Assembly: GCA_013423385.1 (NCBI GenBank)
Contig: BLZA01000010.1
Coordinates: 620,001 to 684,000, forward strand
Origin: Naganishia liquefaciens
Taxonomy: Eukaryota > Basidiomycota > Tremellomycetes > Filobasidiales > Filobasidiaceae
Direction of reading: 5' to 3'
DNA length: 64,000 nucleotides
Shown here: piece after piece, positions 21,229-32,268 of the stretch
Layout: each line of letters starts with the position of its first letter
Numbering within the stretch: position 1 is the stretch's first letter
The notes under the pieces: generated by a model
Database searches by the model: none
What the model saw: only the letters and a program-made list of their open reading frames with translations
Told to the model about the DNA's origin: nothing
Made by a program: the position numbers and the translations under genes

Positions 21229-23415
21229 CTACGTCTTGCCCCCAGCATTCCTGTTTTCCCATCTTCGCTGCAGCTCGGCTAATCGCCCCATCGCAGACTT
21301 GTCCTCGACAAACTCGAGAGCCTTTCCGCCTTTTCTGACGAGGTTCTTGAGAAGCCGGCTCCCGATCCCGACTTCGCCCTTCGACCGATCCAGTGCCATC
21401 TCCAGCAGTTCAAGATATCGCGTTCCAGCGGTCGACGGGACCATTTTGAGTGCACCTTGCAGGACCGATATCGCCTTGTCGCCCATGCCTTCGGGTCGGC
21501 CATCGAGGTACTTCAACATTCTCAATCCCGCGTCGACATTCCCAATCCGGAAGAACGCGCCCGTCAGCCGGGCGAGGTCCGTGTTCGATAGCTCGGCGAG
21601 CGGTGGTGAGTATTGAATATACCGATGTACGACGGCAGTAGCGAATGCTGTATCGGGATGGGCGCCAGACGTTGTTCCTTTGACGAGCCTGCTCATCGCA
21701 TACGAGTCGGTCAATAGCGCTCTACATATGCGATTCTTGGCGAGTTCGGCATCGATGCCCCTCGATTGTCGTAGGTAACGTGGGCGAAGACCAAGCTCGG
21801 GATCCTCCTGCACCTTTTCGTAGATGTGACGAGCAACCACAAGACCTTTCGGAAAGGCGCAGATGGCGGCTACGCAGCGGCCGATGGTTGTCGAGTCCAT
21901 GAAGATCACGGGCTGATCTCGTAGGCGTCCCAAGAACCAGTCGAGCATGCGCGCATCGTCACCCGTCCATGGTGTGGCTTTGCGGTACATGTATTCGAGC
22001 AAGTGTGCGAGCGGTCGTCCAGTCGGAAAGAATGGGTCCAGTGCACTGTCGTCGATCCCGACCTTGCCAGTAGCTACCCCGCGTTCCCACAGCTTCCGCA
22101 CGAGACGCCGCATCGTACCCCTTTGCTCATGCTCGTCACATACGCCATAGAACCTTTCGATAACCCGCGGATTGACGGCTACCGCCTTTGATGCGATTGC
22201 TGCGGCGGCTACCTTGGCCATCTCCTCCATGGCTGCCGCATCCCTTGTAGCGATGACGCACCGGAACGCTTCATCGACCGCTTGAGAAAAGGCGGCCCGC
22301 AGTCGGGAATGCGGTTTCACCAGGTTGTGGGTGAGGGCAAAGTTGGTCCATTCCAGGGCTGGAAGCAGTTGCAAGGAGGTATTGGCCATGCGGATCAGAG
22401 CGATGCTGAGTCCGAGCGGAATGTGATGATAGGTGTTGTGGCTATGTCGAATGGGTTCGTCCAGAATCCAACCGCGCTGCAAGAGTACTTCATGCATTGC
22501 TTGGGCGGCCTTGTGCTGTCGATGCATAGATGCGTACATCATCGTCCGCTGAGCTAGGTGTACATCGGAAGGAGATCTGATATCCTTGTTGTCGGCGAAG
22601 AACCCCTTGAAGAGACGGAGGAGACGAGCTTCGTCGACTGCGCATTCTGCAGTCGGCTCGGATATAACTTCCAACAAGCTCCGCACTGTCGTCCGATCCA
22701 GCTGTCGGGATTGCTCCGAGGCACCAGAAGCCCACGGCTCTAGGTGTGAGTCATCCAACATCCCCAGCAAAGCCAGAACGTATCGCCTGTTCACCCTGTG
22801 CCCCGCCCCTGACTGTTTCTCCGCCGCATCGTTCTCCCTGCTATACGCCCGGCAGCACACTACCAGCGCTTCTCGCACGATGTCCAACCGTCCAAAGCTC
22901 CGCGTGAGAATATCGTTGAGCAATAGATGCACGAGATGTATCACGCCAATGTCAAAGATGAGATGGTCCAGGAGCGCCGCAAAGACGTGCGGACGAATCG
23001 TGGAGAGAATATGCCGATATGTTGGGCGCGATCGGATAGCGAGGACGAGTGTGACCAGGCTGACGGCGGACCGAAACGGTTTGTTTGCCGGAAGCGACGA
23101 TTCGAGAGCAGCGAGCGCAGCGGTCGTCGAACGCGATGTTGATTCCTGTGGGATGCGAAGTGCTTCCTCCAATACCTCTATAACCTCTTCGTCGTTCAGA
23201 TCGTTCAGCGAATTCGTCAATGCCGACGTCCAAGATTCCATTCGAGGTGCGCTGTCTTCAAAACCAACGGTCCGGAACTCATCCTGTACTGCTGAGGGCA
23301 TCTCCTGTCGCGCTTCATACTCTTGAACGGCGATCGCCGGAGCTGTGTATTGTCTCGAAAGGCATTTGGGCGTCTGGATGTAGGCCGTGCTTCGCGGTGC
23401 GAGGCGTGCTTGCAA
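21229..23415 (-). CDS. Intronless helical-repeat protein, probably mitochondrial
   Basis: One uninterrupted frame of 728 codons, unusual here because most neighbours carry several introns. The N-terminus MQARLAPRSTAYIQTPKCLS is arginine- and serine-rich without acidic residues, like a mitochondrial presequence. The rest is almost all alpha-helical and alanine/leucine/arginine-rich, with repeated helix pairs (for example DTAFATAVVHRYIQYSPPLA, RLTGAFFRIGNVDAGLRMLK, YLELLEMALDRSKGEVG). This is the look of pentatricopeptide-like repeat proteins that act in organelle RNA metabolism, but repeats are too divergent to assign by eye. No catalytic motif is seen. Function is unknown. Confidence 0.72.
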   Translation of the reverse strand: MQARLAPRSTAYIQTPKCLSRQYTAPAIAVQEYEARQEMPSAVQDEFRTVGFEDSAPRMESWTSALTNSLNDLNDEEVIEVLEEALRIPQESTSRSTTAALAALESSLPANKPFRSAVSLVTLVLAIRSRPTYRHILSTIRPHVFAALLDHLIFDIGVIHLVHLLLNDILTRSFGRLDIVREALVVCCRAYSRENDAAEKQSGAGHRVNRRYVLALLGMLDDSHLEPWASGASEQSRQLDRTTVRSLLEVISEPTAECAVDEARLLRLFKGFFADNKDIRSPSDVHLAQRTMMYASMHRQHKAAQAMHEVLLQRGWILDEPIRHSHNTYHHIPLGLSIALIRMANTSLQLLPALEWTNFALTHNLVKPHSRLRAAFSQAVDEAFRCVIATRDAAAMEEMAKVAAAAIASKAVAVNPRVIERFYGVCDEHEQRGTMRRLVRKLWERGVATGKVGIDDSALDPFFPTGRPLAHLLEYMYRKATPWTGDDARMLDWFLGRLRDQPVIFMDSTTIGRCVAAICAFPKGLVVARHIYEKVQEDPELGLRPRYLRQSRGIDAELAKNRICRALLTDSYAMSRLVKGTTSGAHPDTAFATAVVHRYIQYSPPLAELSNTDLARLTGAFFRIGNVDAGLRMLKYLDGRPEGMGDKAISVLQGALKMVPSTAGTRYLELLEMALDRSKGEVGIGSRLLKNLVRKGGKALEFVEDKSAMGRLAELQRRWENRNAGGKT

Positions 23416-24288
23416 AAGAACATTTGGACATGGCGTGGAACGTACTCGAGCTCGCGTGACGGTTGTGAGAAAGCGATGTTCTGGAAAAAATCAGCGCAGA
23501 TCTACACAGGGAGTGAACGCGAGCTTACTTGTATTCATCGCTTCTCGGTGTGACGAATGTCATCAGGAGATCTCTACGGAAACGGGGCGAGGAGAATGCT
23601 ATCCGAGATCTGAAGCAACAAGTTGAATCATGATTCCTCTTCTTCCCGACGATCGAGCGCTTCACGCCGGAAATTATTAGCGCGCGATCGACTTGGCTGA
23701 GCTGCGCGGCCAATAGCCAAAGGCGTGTTAGGGGCGAGGAGCAGTGGCGACCAGGATGATGGCGATTAGGGGTGTCTGCTGTGTTGATGCACCCGTACAC
23801 GTCCTCCTTCCAGCATAGGCCTCGTTACATATGGGTCAGCCCGCATATCGATGGGAATCTGGACACAATGACGCGATCAGACGCGAGCTGAAGGCCCTCA
23901 ACTTTACCGCCTCCTTCCATGCGATTGCCCCAGGAGCACCTTTGTTCCACGCCGATGGCGAATGGAGGAGATGTATCCCGTTGAGCAAAGGTAGATTGCT
24001 TCAGAGGCATGCTAGATGAAGCGGCAAGTTGCCACATAAAGCGAATGCGCCGAGATCGATAGCACGAGTATTGCACTTTGTTACCTATTTTCCCCTCTTT
24101 CACTGATCTCCCCTTACAATTGTACGCCAAGTCGAACACGAATGCTTTCGGGACCCTCATCATTGGCATCCTCCACGGCGAGTGTATTTTTCGACGAACT
24201 GTATAGTGGTGCTCCTCCAACTGCGTCCAGCCATCCCAGTCACCTGGATTTCACGTAGCCGTCGACCGCGAGCTCAGACGAACGGCCG
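23416..24288. other. Intergenic region, nothing recognised
   Basis: Short frames on both strands without motifs. Likely holds the promoters of the flanking divergent genes. Confidence 0.4.
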
Positions 24289-25158
24289 TTGAGGATGCCT
24301 GACCCAAAAGACTACGCAACATACGGGTCATCAATTGCGCATTCTTACATTTCAGGAGGGGAAACGCCCGGACACACAGGACAGAAAATAGCCGCGCAGG
24401 ACGCATCTCAGGCCGATGTTCACTCACAGCTTTTGCGGCAGAAACGGTTGGCGAAAACTCGAAAGGAAGATAACACTCAGGGTCCTCGAAAGCCTCCATG
24501 TCCTTGCAATGACTTTAGTCCTGCGTTCGGTTCTCGCAATAGGCGCCTACCCTACCCAGAAGAAAATCTCAGGTCGTTCCGACCTCCCGACCACAATGAA
24601 GGTTCCATGTTCCGCCCCCAGCCCATAATGAGTTCAACGTCCCTTTCTTGTGAGTCATCATTGGAAGAAGAGCACATTCCCAACTGACTCGCGATGAAAT
24701 GAAAAACAGCATCTTTAGGCTTCTCCAGCAGTCAAGGTTCGCAAGGTGTCTCAAACGGATCACGAGACCCGGACTCTCCTGCGTTTGTAGGGGCATACTC
24801 TGGGCCCATTCGCGAACCTATTCCAAAAGGAGCCGAACTGGCCCCCGAATCGAGATCCGAAATGGGTGACAATCTGGGAGCATTCCTGGGCAAGGACTGG
24901 GGTAGCTATGACTTCGAGGTATATCCCTTCACCGGACGACCATACGGATATAGTGCACATAGCACTTCACCTTCGTCTGCCTCAAGTCAGGCCGGAGGAG
25001 CTAAGAATGTGGGCGACTTGGTGCATCCTTTTGAGAGAGTTACCCTACCCCTCACCCTAGAAGAGATGGCGCTCAATACAGTAACAACTTACGACCCTGT
25101 CTTCGGGGGAAATCGGTCCATTTTCGACCTATCAGGCAAAGAAGAAAGCGTTAACTGA
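24289..25158 (+). CDS. Hypothetical serine-rich protein, two exons
   Basis: Exon 1 runs from ATG 24289 to about 24650 and ends at a clear GTGAGT donor. Exon 2 starts after an AACAG acceptor near 24710 and stops at 25158. The joined frame gives about 270 residues. The first half is basic and polar (LLRQKRLAKTRKEDN). The second is serine/glycine-rich with an aromatic-acidic patch (LGAFLGKDWGSYDFEVYPF) and a hydrophobic helix near the end (VTLPLTLEEMALNTVTTYD). No known domain. Composition suggests a disordered regulatory protein. It precedes a second low-complexity gene on the same strand. Confidence 0.5.
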
Positions 25159-25935
25159 CCTCGTGGATGAGCACGATGAGCCAGAGGCGATTCTTCAAGG
25201 CAATGCCATCTGAGCGGACTATCCTCCTCAGATATAGACGGAGTGTCCTGAGGGCGACAGTGTCTAGTCGTCAGGACCGCAGAACATGGCGTAGAAGCAT
25301 GCAAACCGATATCTGGATTGCGTATAAATGCAATGCGTGTTGTGATGCGGTGCGAATCATGCTCAAGTGAATTCTAACATACGGATTATGCTAGAGTCCG
25401 ACAGGCAGAACATTCAGAATAGATCAATTTGCGGACAAGAACTATTTGCGTCATTTGAAGCCTTCGCAGGTTCTGCTTCTGCTCAGTCTCTGTTGTACAC
25501 CGTCCGCGCACAAAGTGCCTGTATATCCTGCATCTCATATTGTATGCCCGATTGCCCCCCCCCCCATAGCGTCGTCGTCAATGGCTGGGAACTCCTCAGT
25601 CCGGGCTGTTCGGCCCGTGGATCTACTTCCTCAACATCTTACAGACTGCCACTGCAAAGATACATGCACAGCTTTTAGACCATCTCAATGCCCTCAAGGA
25701 AAAACAAAGGACGCCGTTTTATATTTGCGCGCTTCGTGGCCGAATAAAAGGAAGAGCACTTTTCACCAGCTGTTAGTCGCAAAATGCAAGCTCGCTGGGG
25801 ATAACGAAATAGAGGACAGTGCTTATAAAGGCATGTCAAAGCAGGGCAGCTCCGAGGAAAGGTCTTCTGAGCTTCACGGTCCCGAACTCCCGGATACTTG
25901 ATATCAAACTATACGTCCAGAACCTCCTCGTTAGC
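25159..25935. other. Intergenic region with a short poly-C tract
   Basis: Contains a run of about ten C near 25555-25565 and short frames only. No gene supported. Confidence 0.35.
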
Positions 25936-27351
25936 ATGCAGCCAGACAACAATTCACTTGAATCCTACCCTCTCTCCATGGATTTCGAATTCGTAACAGA
26001 TACTGTTGGGACCGGCCGAGTGGGGTCTATCGCCACGAAACACGACAGTTTCGGATTCCTGACCGGACCCATTCTTCAGCCATCTGACAATTCAGCAACC
26101 TTAGCCACTTGCGATTTCAGGCAGCCCAGTTTCAACTGTCAGAGTCATGGCTTAACGGGGCTTGGTACCCGCTTGGATGCTTACCGTCGAACGGCCGGAG
26201 CGGGACAAGTGCGCCTACTGACTGCTCGCCGCACTTTCCCTGCAATCGCAATGGCGTGATTGCGCAGAATGCAGGATGTCAAGTCAGTCATCACCCGCCA
26301 TCTGTGCCAAGCTCTCTGCCTCACGTTCCTGCTTTACAGCCAACACCATATTCCCAAGGCTCGTTGTCAACGACAGAGAATGCCTTTCCGTTGGACCCTC
26401 TTTTCTCGCTGAGTCAAATAGAAGATGCTCAGTTTCTGCATGGCGCACACCTTGCACCTACCACAATTTTGATGACATCCGGCTTCGACTCGTTCAAAAA
26501 ACACTTATTGCCAATTGAGCCGAATCATCCAAACAATCTCTCTCATTGGAGGCAGCTTCATCAGGGTGTATCAATGCAGCCTTCATCACACCAGCCCGTG
26601 TTCAATGGCTCTATCAGTGGATTAGGAGAGATTTATCCCCATTCAAAGCCTTACACTTCGGCAGCAAGCTACAGCAGTATCGGCTCCTTACCCCCCGAAT
26701 CTTCGCTTCACGACAATGCGATATCCTCACAATGGCATCGGCCTCAGCTGGACATTCCAGTTAGACAACCATCGCCCGCGGCTGTCACTCGGAATGTGCC
26801 TCCCTTCATGCTGGAGGAGGGATTCGGGCACCCAAAGTTTGACTCTGGACATTTTGGAAGCGATACTGTTGAACCGGAGCCTGGATATCTGGAAATCTTG
26901 CCGACTGGTCCCGGCAGCCCCGAGTCAGTCAAGTACATGTCAGAGCCCGAAGAGGCCGACGAAGAGACCGACGAAGTGACCGACGAAGTGACCTCGCAAG
27001 TCAAAGTTATCCAGCGGGAAAAGGCGCTTGACAAGGTGCGTGAGCGGCGCAAGAAAAGAACTGGGCGAGAGGCTGAGAAAGTGTGCGTTTCTTGCCGAAC
27101 GGGGGCCTATCGCTGCGGATTAAACAACGACGGGCGCGCGGTGAGTATGGTAGGCGAGAGACTAGAACCGAAGACTGATCGCTCTCCGCCATGATCTCAA
27201 CTCGATCCATATCTGATCGCGCTAGGACAACTCAAATTGCCAAGCCGCCACGTCCATTCAATCGACAGCGTCAACTGCCGGTGATAGACCTTGGAGCAAA
27301 TCACGAGGCGGCAACCAGCTCGCCAACCTTGAAGTTGACTTTTTGAAGTAA
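25936..27351 (+). CDS. Low-complexity protein ending in a half zinc-cluster-like motif
   Basis: Coding appearance begins at about 25936 (MQPDNNSLESYPLSMDFEF), changes frame at a probable intron near 26105-26130, and continues in one long frame to 27139. There a GTGAGT donor leads to a last exon ending TAA 27349-27351 (...QLANLEVDFLK). The middle is S/P/Q-rich. Toward the end come an acidic repeat (EEADEETDEVTDEVTSQ), a basic helix (ALDKVRERRKKRTGREAEK) and CVSCRTGAYRCG with one more cysteine 12 residues later. The spacing C-x2-C-x6-C-x12-C equals the first part of a fungal Zn2Cys6 cluster, but the last two cysteines are absent. It could be a divergent transcription factor. The first exon is uncertain. 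The stop lies only 25 bases from the convergent BRAP2 stop. Confidence 0.55.
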
Positions 27352-27376
27352 ACTGTGTACTACATCGGATCCTCAT

Positions 27377-30300
27377 TCATCGTCTCCCCTTTTTCTTCTT
27401 CTGCGCGACGCCCAAATCCCCGCCCTCACCTCCTCCTTCTTTGACCTTTTCCCCCATTGAGATACTGACCATCAGATCCCGCACCGTCTCTTCCATCTCT
27501 GCCACCTGTTTTTTGGCCTCACGCTCACGCTCTGTCGTATCCGCGAGGGAAGTCTCGAGCTTGCGTACTTTTGCGAGCAGCCCAGTAGTGAGGGCTTTTT
27601 CGGAGGCAAGGTCTTTTTGAAGTTTTTGAGTGAGGGTTGATGCCTAGGGTACGATCAGCCGAATCCGGCGGAAGGAAGAGGGGGCAACATACGATCTGTG
27701 CTTTAGTGTCCGCTCGTTTCTGCGTTGTGGAGAGCTCCGCGACCCGTTCCTCGAGCTCACGCCGCCGGTCTTGCTCCTCTTCTAACTGCGCGCGGCGCCG
27801 TTCTCCCTCGGCCGCCTTCTCACTCGCGACCGCCAGCTCGCCGCGTAGCCTGTCTATCTCGGCCTCGTATGCGTCTTTTTGCTCTGCGAGTGAAGCAGAT
27901 AGGCGCGCGACATGCTCGGACTGGTCGGTCAAGGACTTGGCGTTGGCTGGGACTGCCGCCGGTACCTGGGAGCGTGTCGAGGGCAGGTCCAGCGCGAGTG
28001 AGGAGAGCCGGGAGGAAACGACGGTGGTCGCCGAGGGCAATTCGACCAGTTGTCCGTCTGTGCTATTCTGCAGTAGCCGATGTACATAGCTGGAACTGGT
28101 CAGCATCCGGCACACGAGCGAGAAGCATTGACTCACTTGTCTTCGAGATAATCCCACACCCGCTGCGTCTCAATCTCCATGGCATACGCATGCCCCGTCT
28201 CCGTATAATGGTCCCGCGCGTGCCCGCGCTGATAGCGCGAACACCCGAGGTAGCCGCAGATGAGGCAGATCCAGGTATCCTCCGGTGCGGCGGTCGAACA
28301 GCGTGTGCATTGAGGGGGAGGGGGTTTCGACGACGCGGAGGACCGGTGAGAGAGGCGGCAGACGGGGCAAGTCCGTGTGGACTCAGAAGGGTTGGGGTGG
28401 TCGTTCCATCGGTGAAGGCATCGGCAGTCGAAGCGGTGTGTGCAGGGCGTGGTGATCAGGCCTGGGGTAGGGTTTTAGCTCGGATTATCGTGTGATTGTA
28501 GAAAGGGGTGTGCCTACCCGTCACGACCGAGTCCATCCGTTCCAAACACACAGGACACGTCGGCAACTCGTACACGCTCGTCACGCGCCTCAAAAGCTTC
28601 GATAACGACGTCGTCCCTGGATCGAGGCGCGACATGTCCTGCAACATTAGATGATGGATTTGGATCGGATGACATGTCTCGGCGCGCCCGGGGTCGCGGG
28701 AAAAGGTCGTGCCAGAGTGAAAGAGAATAAAGTCGTGCGCGGTGGCCGGGTCCTCAAATTTGAGGAGGACGAGCGTCTTGTTGGGGGATGCATCTCTAGA
28801 GGAAACAGCGTTAGTCACGTCGCGAGGTGGACGGCGAGAGGCTGTAGAGAAACGTTGTCTCGTGATGGATCTGTTGTGAAAACGTCACGCGCGGTCCCGT
28901 ATCACGCAAACGCGACTGCTCGAGCAGACTCGCTCTCATCAACTCGGTATCTATGTTCAGCTCGCGAACCTAGCATTAACATTCTGGCACCGATGTTGAT
29001 ATGGCTGACCGTAATGTCCTTGCCCGCATGGCCAGGTGATAGCTGACCGTTGACGTACGTCTTCTTTCGGCCGTAACTCTCCCATTGAGGGCATTGCTTT
29101 CCGATCCCGTCGAGGTTCGACGCTCAAGCGGAGCGAGCTTCTCGAGGGGCTATTGAACCGTAAAAAATACAATAATTCCGTGACAGTCCTTCGAAGCATT
29201 CCTACGCACGGAGTGCTCGCCCCCCGCTCGTCCGGTCGACTATGAGCCCGTTCAGACATCGTTTACCAACGAGACGCAAAAAGCTGCTCGTCTTTCGAGA
29301 GACAACTCGAAAGGCCAGCCACGCCGTCACTCGAGATCCTCGCTCCCTCCGGTCGCTCGAAGGTATTGTCGGCCGTCCTACGACGGCAGCGGATTGGCCT
29401 CGCCAGAGATGACTCCTATCATTGCTGCGCTCAATGCGAAGGATTCGGGGCTGTCTTACGATGGCCTCGAAGAAACCTCGATTGTAACGGCTCCTATCCT
29501 TATGGCGCTTGGCGAAAGAGGTATGCTCGCTTCCGCCCTGCGAAAGAAGAAACCTCGCTTCCCTCAGAGACAAGGATTCTCTCTTTCCTCAACGAGACAG
29601 GGTTTCTCTCTTGGTTCGAGGGAATTCGAGGACGGCCTCGGGAAACCCTAGCCTGCGGCGCTGTTATTCTGGCTTCGCCCGGCGAGACAGATATTCTCGC
29701 CTCGTCGAGGGTATTCTCGCCTCGCTCGACGAGAGAGATCCTCGCTCCCTCCGGTCGCTCGAAGGTATCCTCGGCCGTCCTGCGACGGCCTCGAGGAATC
29801 CTCGCCTGCGGCGCCTCCTATCCTCGCTTCGCTCGACGAGAGGAGGTTTCTCGCTTCGCTCGACGAGAGGAGGTATTCTCGCTTCGCTCGACGAGAGGAG
29901 GTATTCTCGCTTCGCTCGACGAGAGGAGGTATTCTCGCTTCGCTCGACGAGAGAGGGTTTCTCGCTCCGCTCGAGGGTATTCTCGCTCCCTTCGGTCGCT
30001 CGAGGGTATCCTCACTCCGCTCGGCGCTCGGCGCTCGGCGCTTGTTCGCTCACCTGATCATCCTCATCCCCTCCAACCCCCTCGTCCACGCCCCCAACCA
30101 CCCCTCAAACGCCTCAAACCCCATCCACCTCGGCACCGCCAACACGCCCACGAGCGATCCATCGGCTCCCTCTGCGGCGTCTCCCCTGTCTCCTTGCCCT
30201 TCCCCCTCGGCATTGGCTATCGGCAGCGAGTGCCGGAATAAGTGAACGGTTCCCGGAGGGAGGTCTGTGGTTCCCCTTGTGAACCGCCTGTCATGCTTTA

Positions 30301-30610
30301 TTGTCCCGTGAGCGCTGGATCCCCCATCTTCGTCTTCGTCCTCGTCCTTGGGGGGGACCTCTTTCTCTGCATGATAATCGATCCATTCGATGTGCAGCGG
30401 GCCGAGACGATAATCTTGTGTTGTCGTCGTGGACTGCACCGGGGGGTGCTGTGCGATGATGAGCGAGTAGAGGGGGGACATGGTCGAGGTCGGGGATGGG
30501 GATGGGAATGGGGGACACGAGGCGGAACGAGGGGGCGCGTGTGTCTCGCTGATATCCGCGGGGAGCGGGATTACGTAAGCGCGCGTCAGGGGGTGGCGAA
30601 CCGTCGACAT
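27377..30610 (-). CDS. ETP1: BRAP2/ETP1-type RING and UBP zinc-finger protein
   Basis: About 580 residues. The first exon starts at MSTVRHPLTRAYVIP (ATG 30610; an upstream in-frame ATG exists at 30676) and contains the start of the BRAP2 domain (LVGVLAVPRWMGFEAFEGWL, EGMRMIR). After a 1.26 kb intron the domain continues DASPNKTLVLLKFEDPATAH. Next come a RING finger (YELPTCPVCLERMDSVV ... CRCLHRW ... CPVC) and a UBP zinc finger (CTRCSTAAPEDTWICLICGY, GCSRYQRGHARDHYTETGH), then a long coiled coil ending GVAQKKKGRR. This order is the hallmark of BRCA1-associated protein 2 and yeast Etp1, ubiquitin ligases that bind ubiquitin tails and influence signalling and stress responses. Stop at 27377-27379. 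The other introns are 50-60 bases. Confidence 0.93.
29335..30040. repeat. Degenerate hairpin-forming repeat field inside the BRAP2 intron
   Basis: Built from variants of CTCGCTCGACGAGAG, CTCGAGGGTATTCTCG and CCGTCCTGCGACGG, each able to fold on itself. A 53-base block starting GATCCTCGCTCCCTCCGG occurs at 29335 and again at 29737 with about three differences, and a partial third copy lies at about 29982. The field ends in a GGCGCTC run near 30020-30040. Confidence 0.85.
29826..29964. repeat. Tandem array, about five copies of a 27-28 base unit
   Basis: Copies begin at 29826, 29853, 29881, 29909 and 29937. The unit core is CTTCGCTCGACGAGAGGAGG followed by TATTCTCG. Each unit contains the palindrome CTCGACGAG. 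Copies are nearly identical, indicating recent expansion. Confidence 0.9.
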
Positions 30611-30734
30611 TCGCAAGAGCATGGCGGTACAACCAGATGGGATATTCCCTTTTGCACATTCACAACGATAACACACGATGCCATCACATTAGAGCTGCAA
30701 TCACTGCAAAACCCTCCCACCATCCCCGACACAC

Positions 30735-32061
30735 TCAGTGATCATCCTCGTCCTCTCCCGGACACCCCCCGGGCGCATTCATCTCCTCGACGCTGCCGTA
30801 ACGTGCCGCGCACCAGAAGCAGTAGAGGTGGTCGATGCGGAGAGAGTCGATCAAATAGGAGAGGTGGGTTGGGGCCTGGTGGTTGGGAGGAGCGGGTGTG
30901 TAAGCGTAGGGTAAGCGAGCGGGAGCAGGGAAGAGGGCGTATGAGATGAATGAGAGATGGGAGGAGGAGAAAAGCGGCAAGGGAGATTCGAGATTCAGTG
31001 GAATGATCGTCTTATCGGGGAGATATCCTTCAGAAGGGCCCACTCACGTCCATTCGCAACACACGATGCACCGAGGGAATAAACGACGCCCAATCCACGT
31101 CTACCTCTGGCTCTCCTTCTTTCCCCTGCTCCGGCTTTTTCCCCTCGGGCCTCGGCTCGTTCTCATCCTCCACCAAGTCCACCAACGCATCCCTCCGCAT
31201 CTCCTCGCGCATCCGTTCCGCCGCGCTCATATTCCCCCGAGGCGAGCCCGCGCGGATCTGCAGCGCGTCGTTCTCCTCCTCGGGCAGCGTATCGGCAAGC
31301 TCGGGGTCGATAAGTCGGATGAGCGGACGCGGGAGGGTCGTCAGCGGTGATAAAGGTACAATCCACAATGGATGAAATATCGTTCCCCGGGCTTGTTCAA
31401 ATTCCATATGTAAAGCCCGAGCGGCCCACTCGCGCGATTCCGTCCGCTTGGCATCGTCCACTTGGGCTCTTCGCCGACGAAACGCCTCGGCGGAATCATC
31501 TAATGCTTTCCCTGGTCCGGATGAGGATGGATTGGCGGCCTGCCGGAGGAGAAAGGACATGTTTTCGGGCGAGGGGGACCGGGTGTGTGCGCCGAGGCCG
31601 GATTTACCGGCCCAGAGGGAAATCCGAAGCGGCTCGGTGCGCGAGGTGGCAAGTGAGGGGGAAAGTTTGCGGCGTTTGACGCCGATTCCTGGAGCGGCTG
31701 GTGATGCGGCTGCTTCGGCATCGGAATCGTCGGATGGCGTCGACTCGCGCGGTCGAGTCTTGGCCTCGTCGGTTCCCTCTCCCACACGCTTCTTGCCGAG
31801 CCCCTCCCCGGGCGTCCATCCCATCTTCATCATCAATCCCATTGCCTTGCCCGCACCTTTTTGCAGTCCATCCTGCGCAAACAAGCTTGTCTCGAGCGCC
31901 TTGCGACGGGCTTCTTCTTCCCTTACGGCGCGCGGTTTGGGCTGCGAGTCGAGGTGTTGACGCGCGGCGGCGGCGCGGCGTTGGGTGTAGGTCTGGGTGC
32001 GGGATTGCGGTGCCTCGGTGAGATATTTGTCGGACATGAAGTCATCTTCAGAGGAGGACAT
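30735..32061 (-). CDS. GPATCH11/CCDC75-like G-patch protein
   Basis: About 390 residues, two exons; ATG 32061, stop at 30735, intron of about 155 bases near 30880-31033. The N-terminus MSSSEDDFMSDKYL is acidic. A G-patch lies near residues 65-95 (KGAGKAMGLMMKMGWTPGEG, LGKKRVG). The middle is disordered with a nuclear-type basic run (GVKRRKLSPS). The C-terminal exon carries LYCFWCAARYGSVEEM and CPGEDEDDH, the conserved zinc-binding tail seen in GPATCH11 proteins. G-patch proteins typically activate DEAH helicases in splicing or ribosome assembly; this subfamily is nuclear. The gene is divergent from VPS41 with 207 bases between starts. Confidence 0.87.
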
Positions 32062-32268
32062 GGTGGCTGGTGGGATGGGGTGGGTTGCAGGAGACGGACG
32101 GTGGGGGGATTCGTGGTGGGCGGTTCAACAATTAATGACCATTCCCCGTCTCGATCGCTTTTCCTTACGTCACCTGGCATCCATCCATCCATCCATTCAT
32201 CCTTCTATATCCCCCCATTCATCCCCCCATATCCTGCCCTCGCCCTGTTCCCACTGTCCAAAACACAC
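32062..32268. promoter_or_regulatory. Short bidirectional promoter between GPATCH11-like gene and VPS41
   Basis: 207 bases between divergent start codons with an (ATCC)n tract at about 32180-32210 on the VPS41 side. Promoter role inferred from position. Confidence 0.5.

Larger units (their letters stand above)
28798..30053 (-). other. Oversized repeat-filled intron of the BRAP2/ETP1 gene
   Basis: The donor GTGAGC (minus strand, at 30053) follows ...MRMIR, and the acceptor CTCTAG (ending at 28798), with a CTAAC branch site, precedes DASPNKTL. Joining them restores the conserved MRMIRDASPNKTLVLLKF run of the family, so the boundaries are well supported. At about 1,256 bases it is some twenty times longer than other introns in this window, and most of it is tandem and inverted repeats. 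Confidence 0.85.

Noticed and set aside
29366-30241. Plus-strand frame of 291 codons with RREEVSRFA-type repeats
   Set aside because: Produced by the 27-28 base repeat array inside the BRAP2 intron; copies differ by a base in length, so the frame is not preserved by design.
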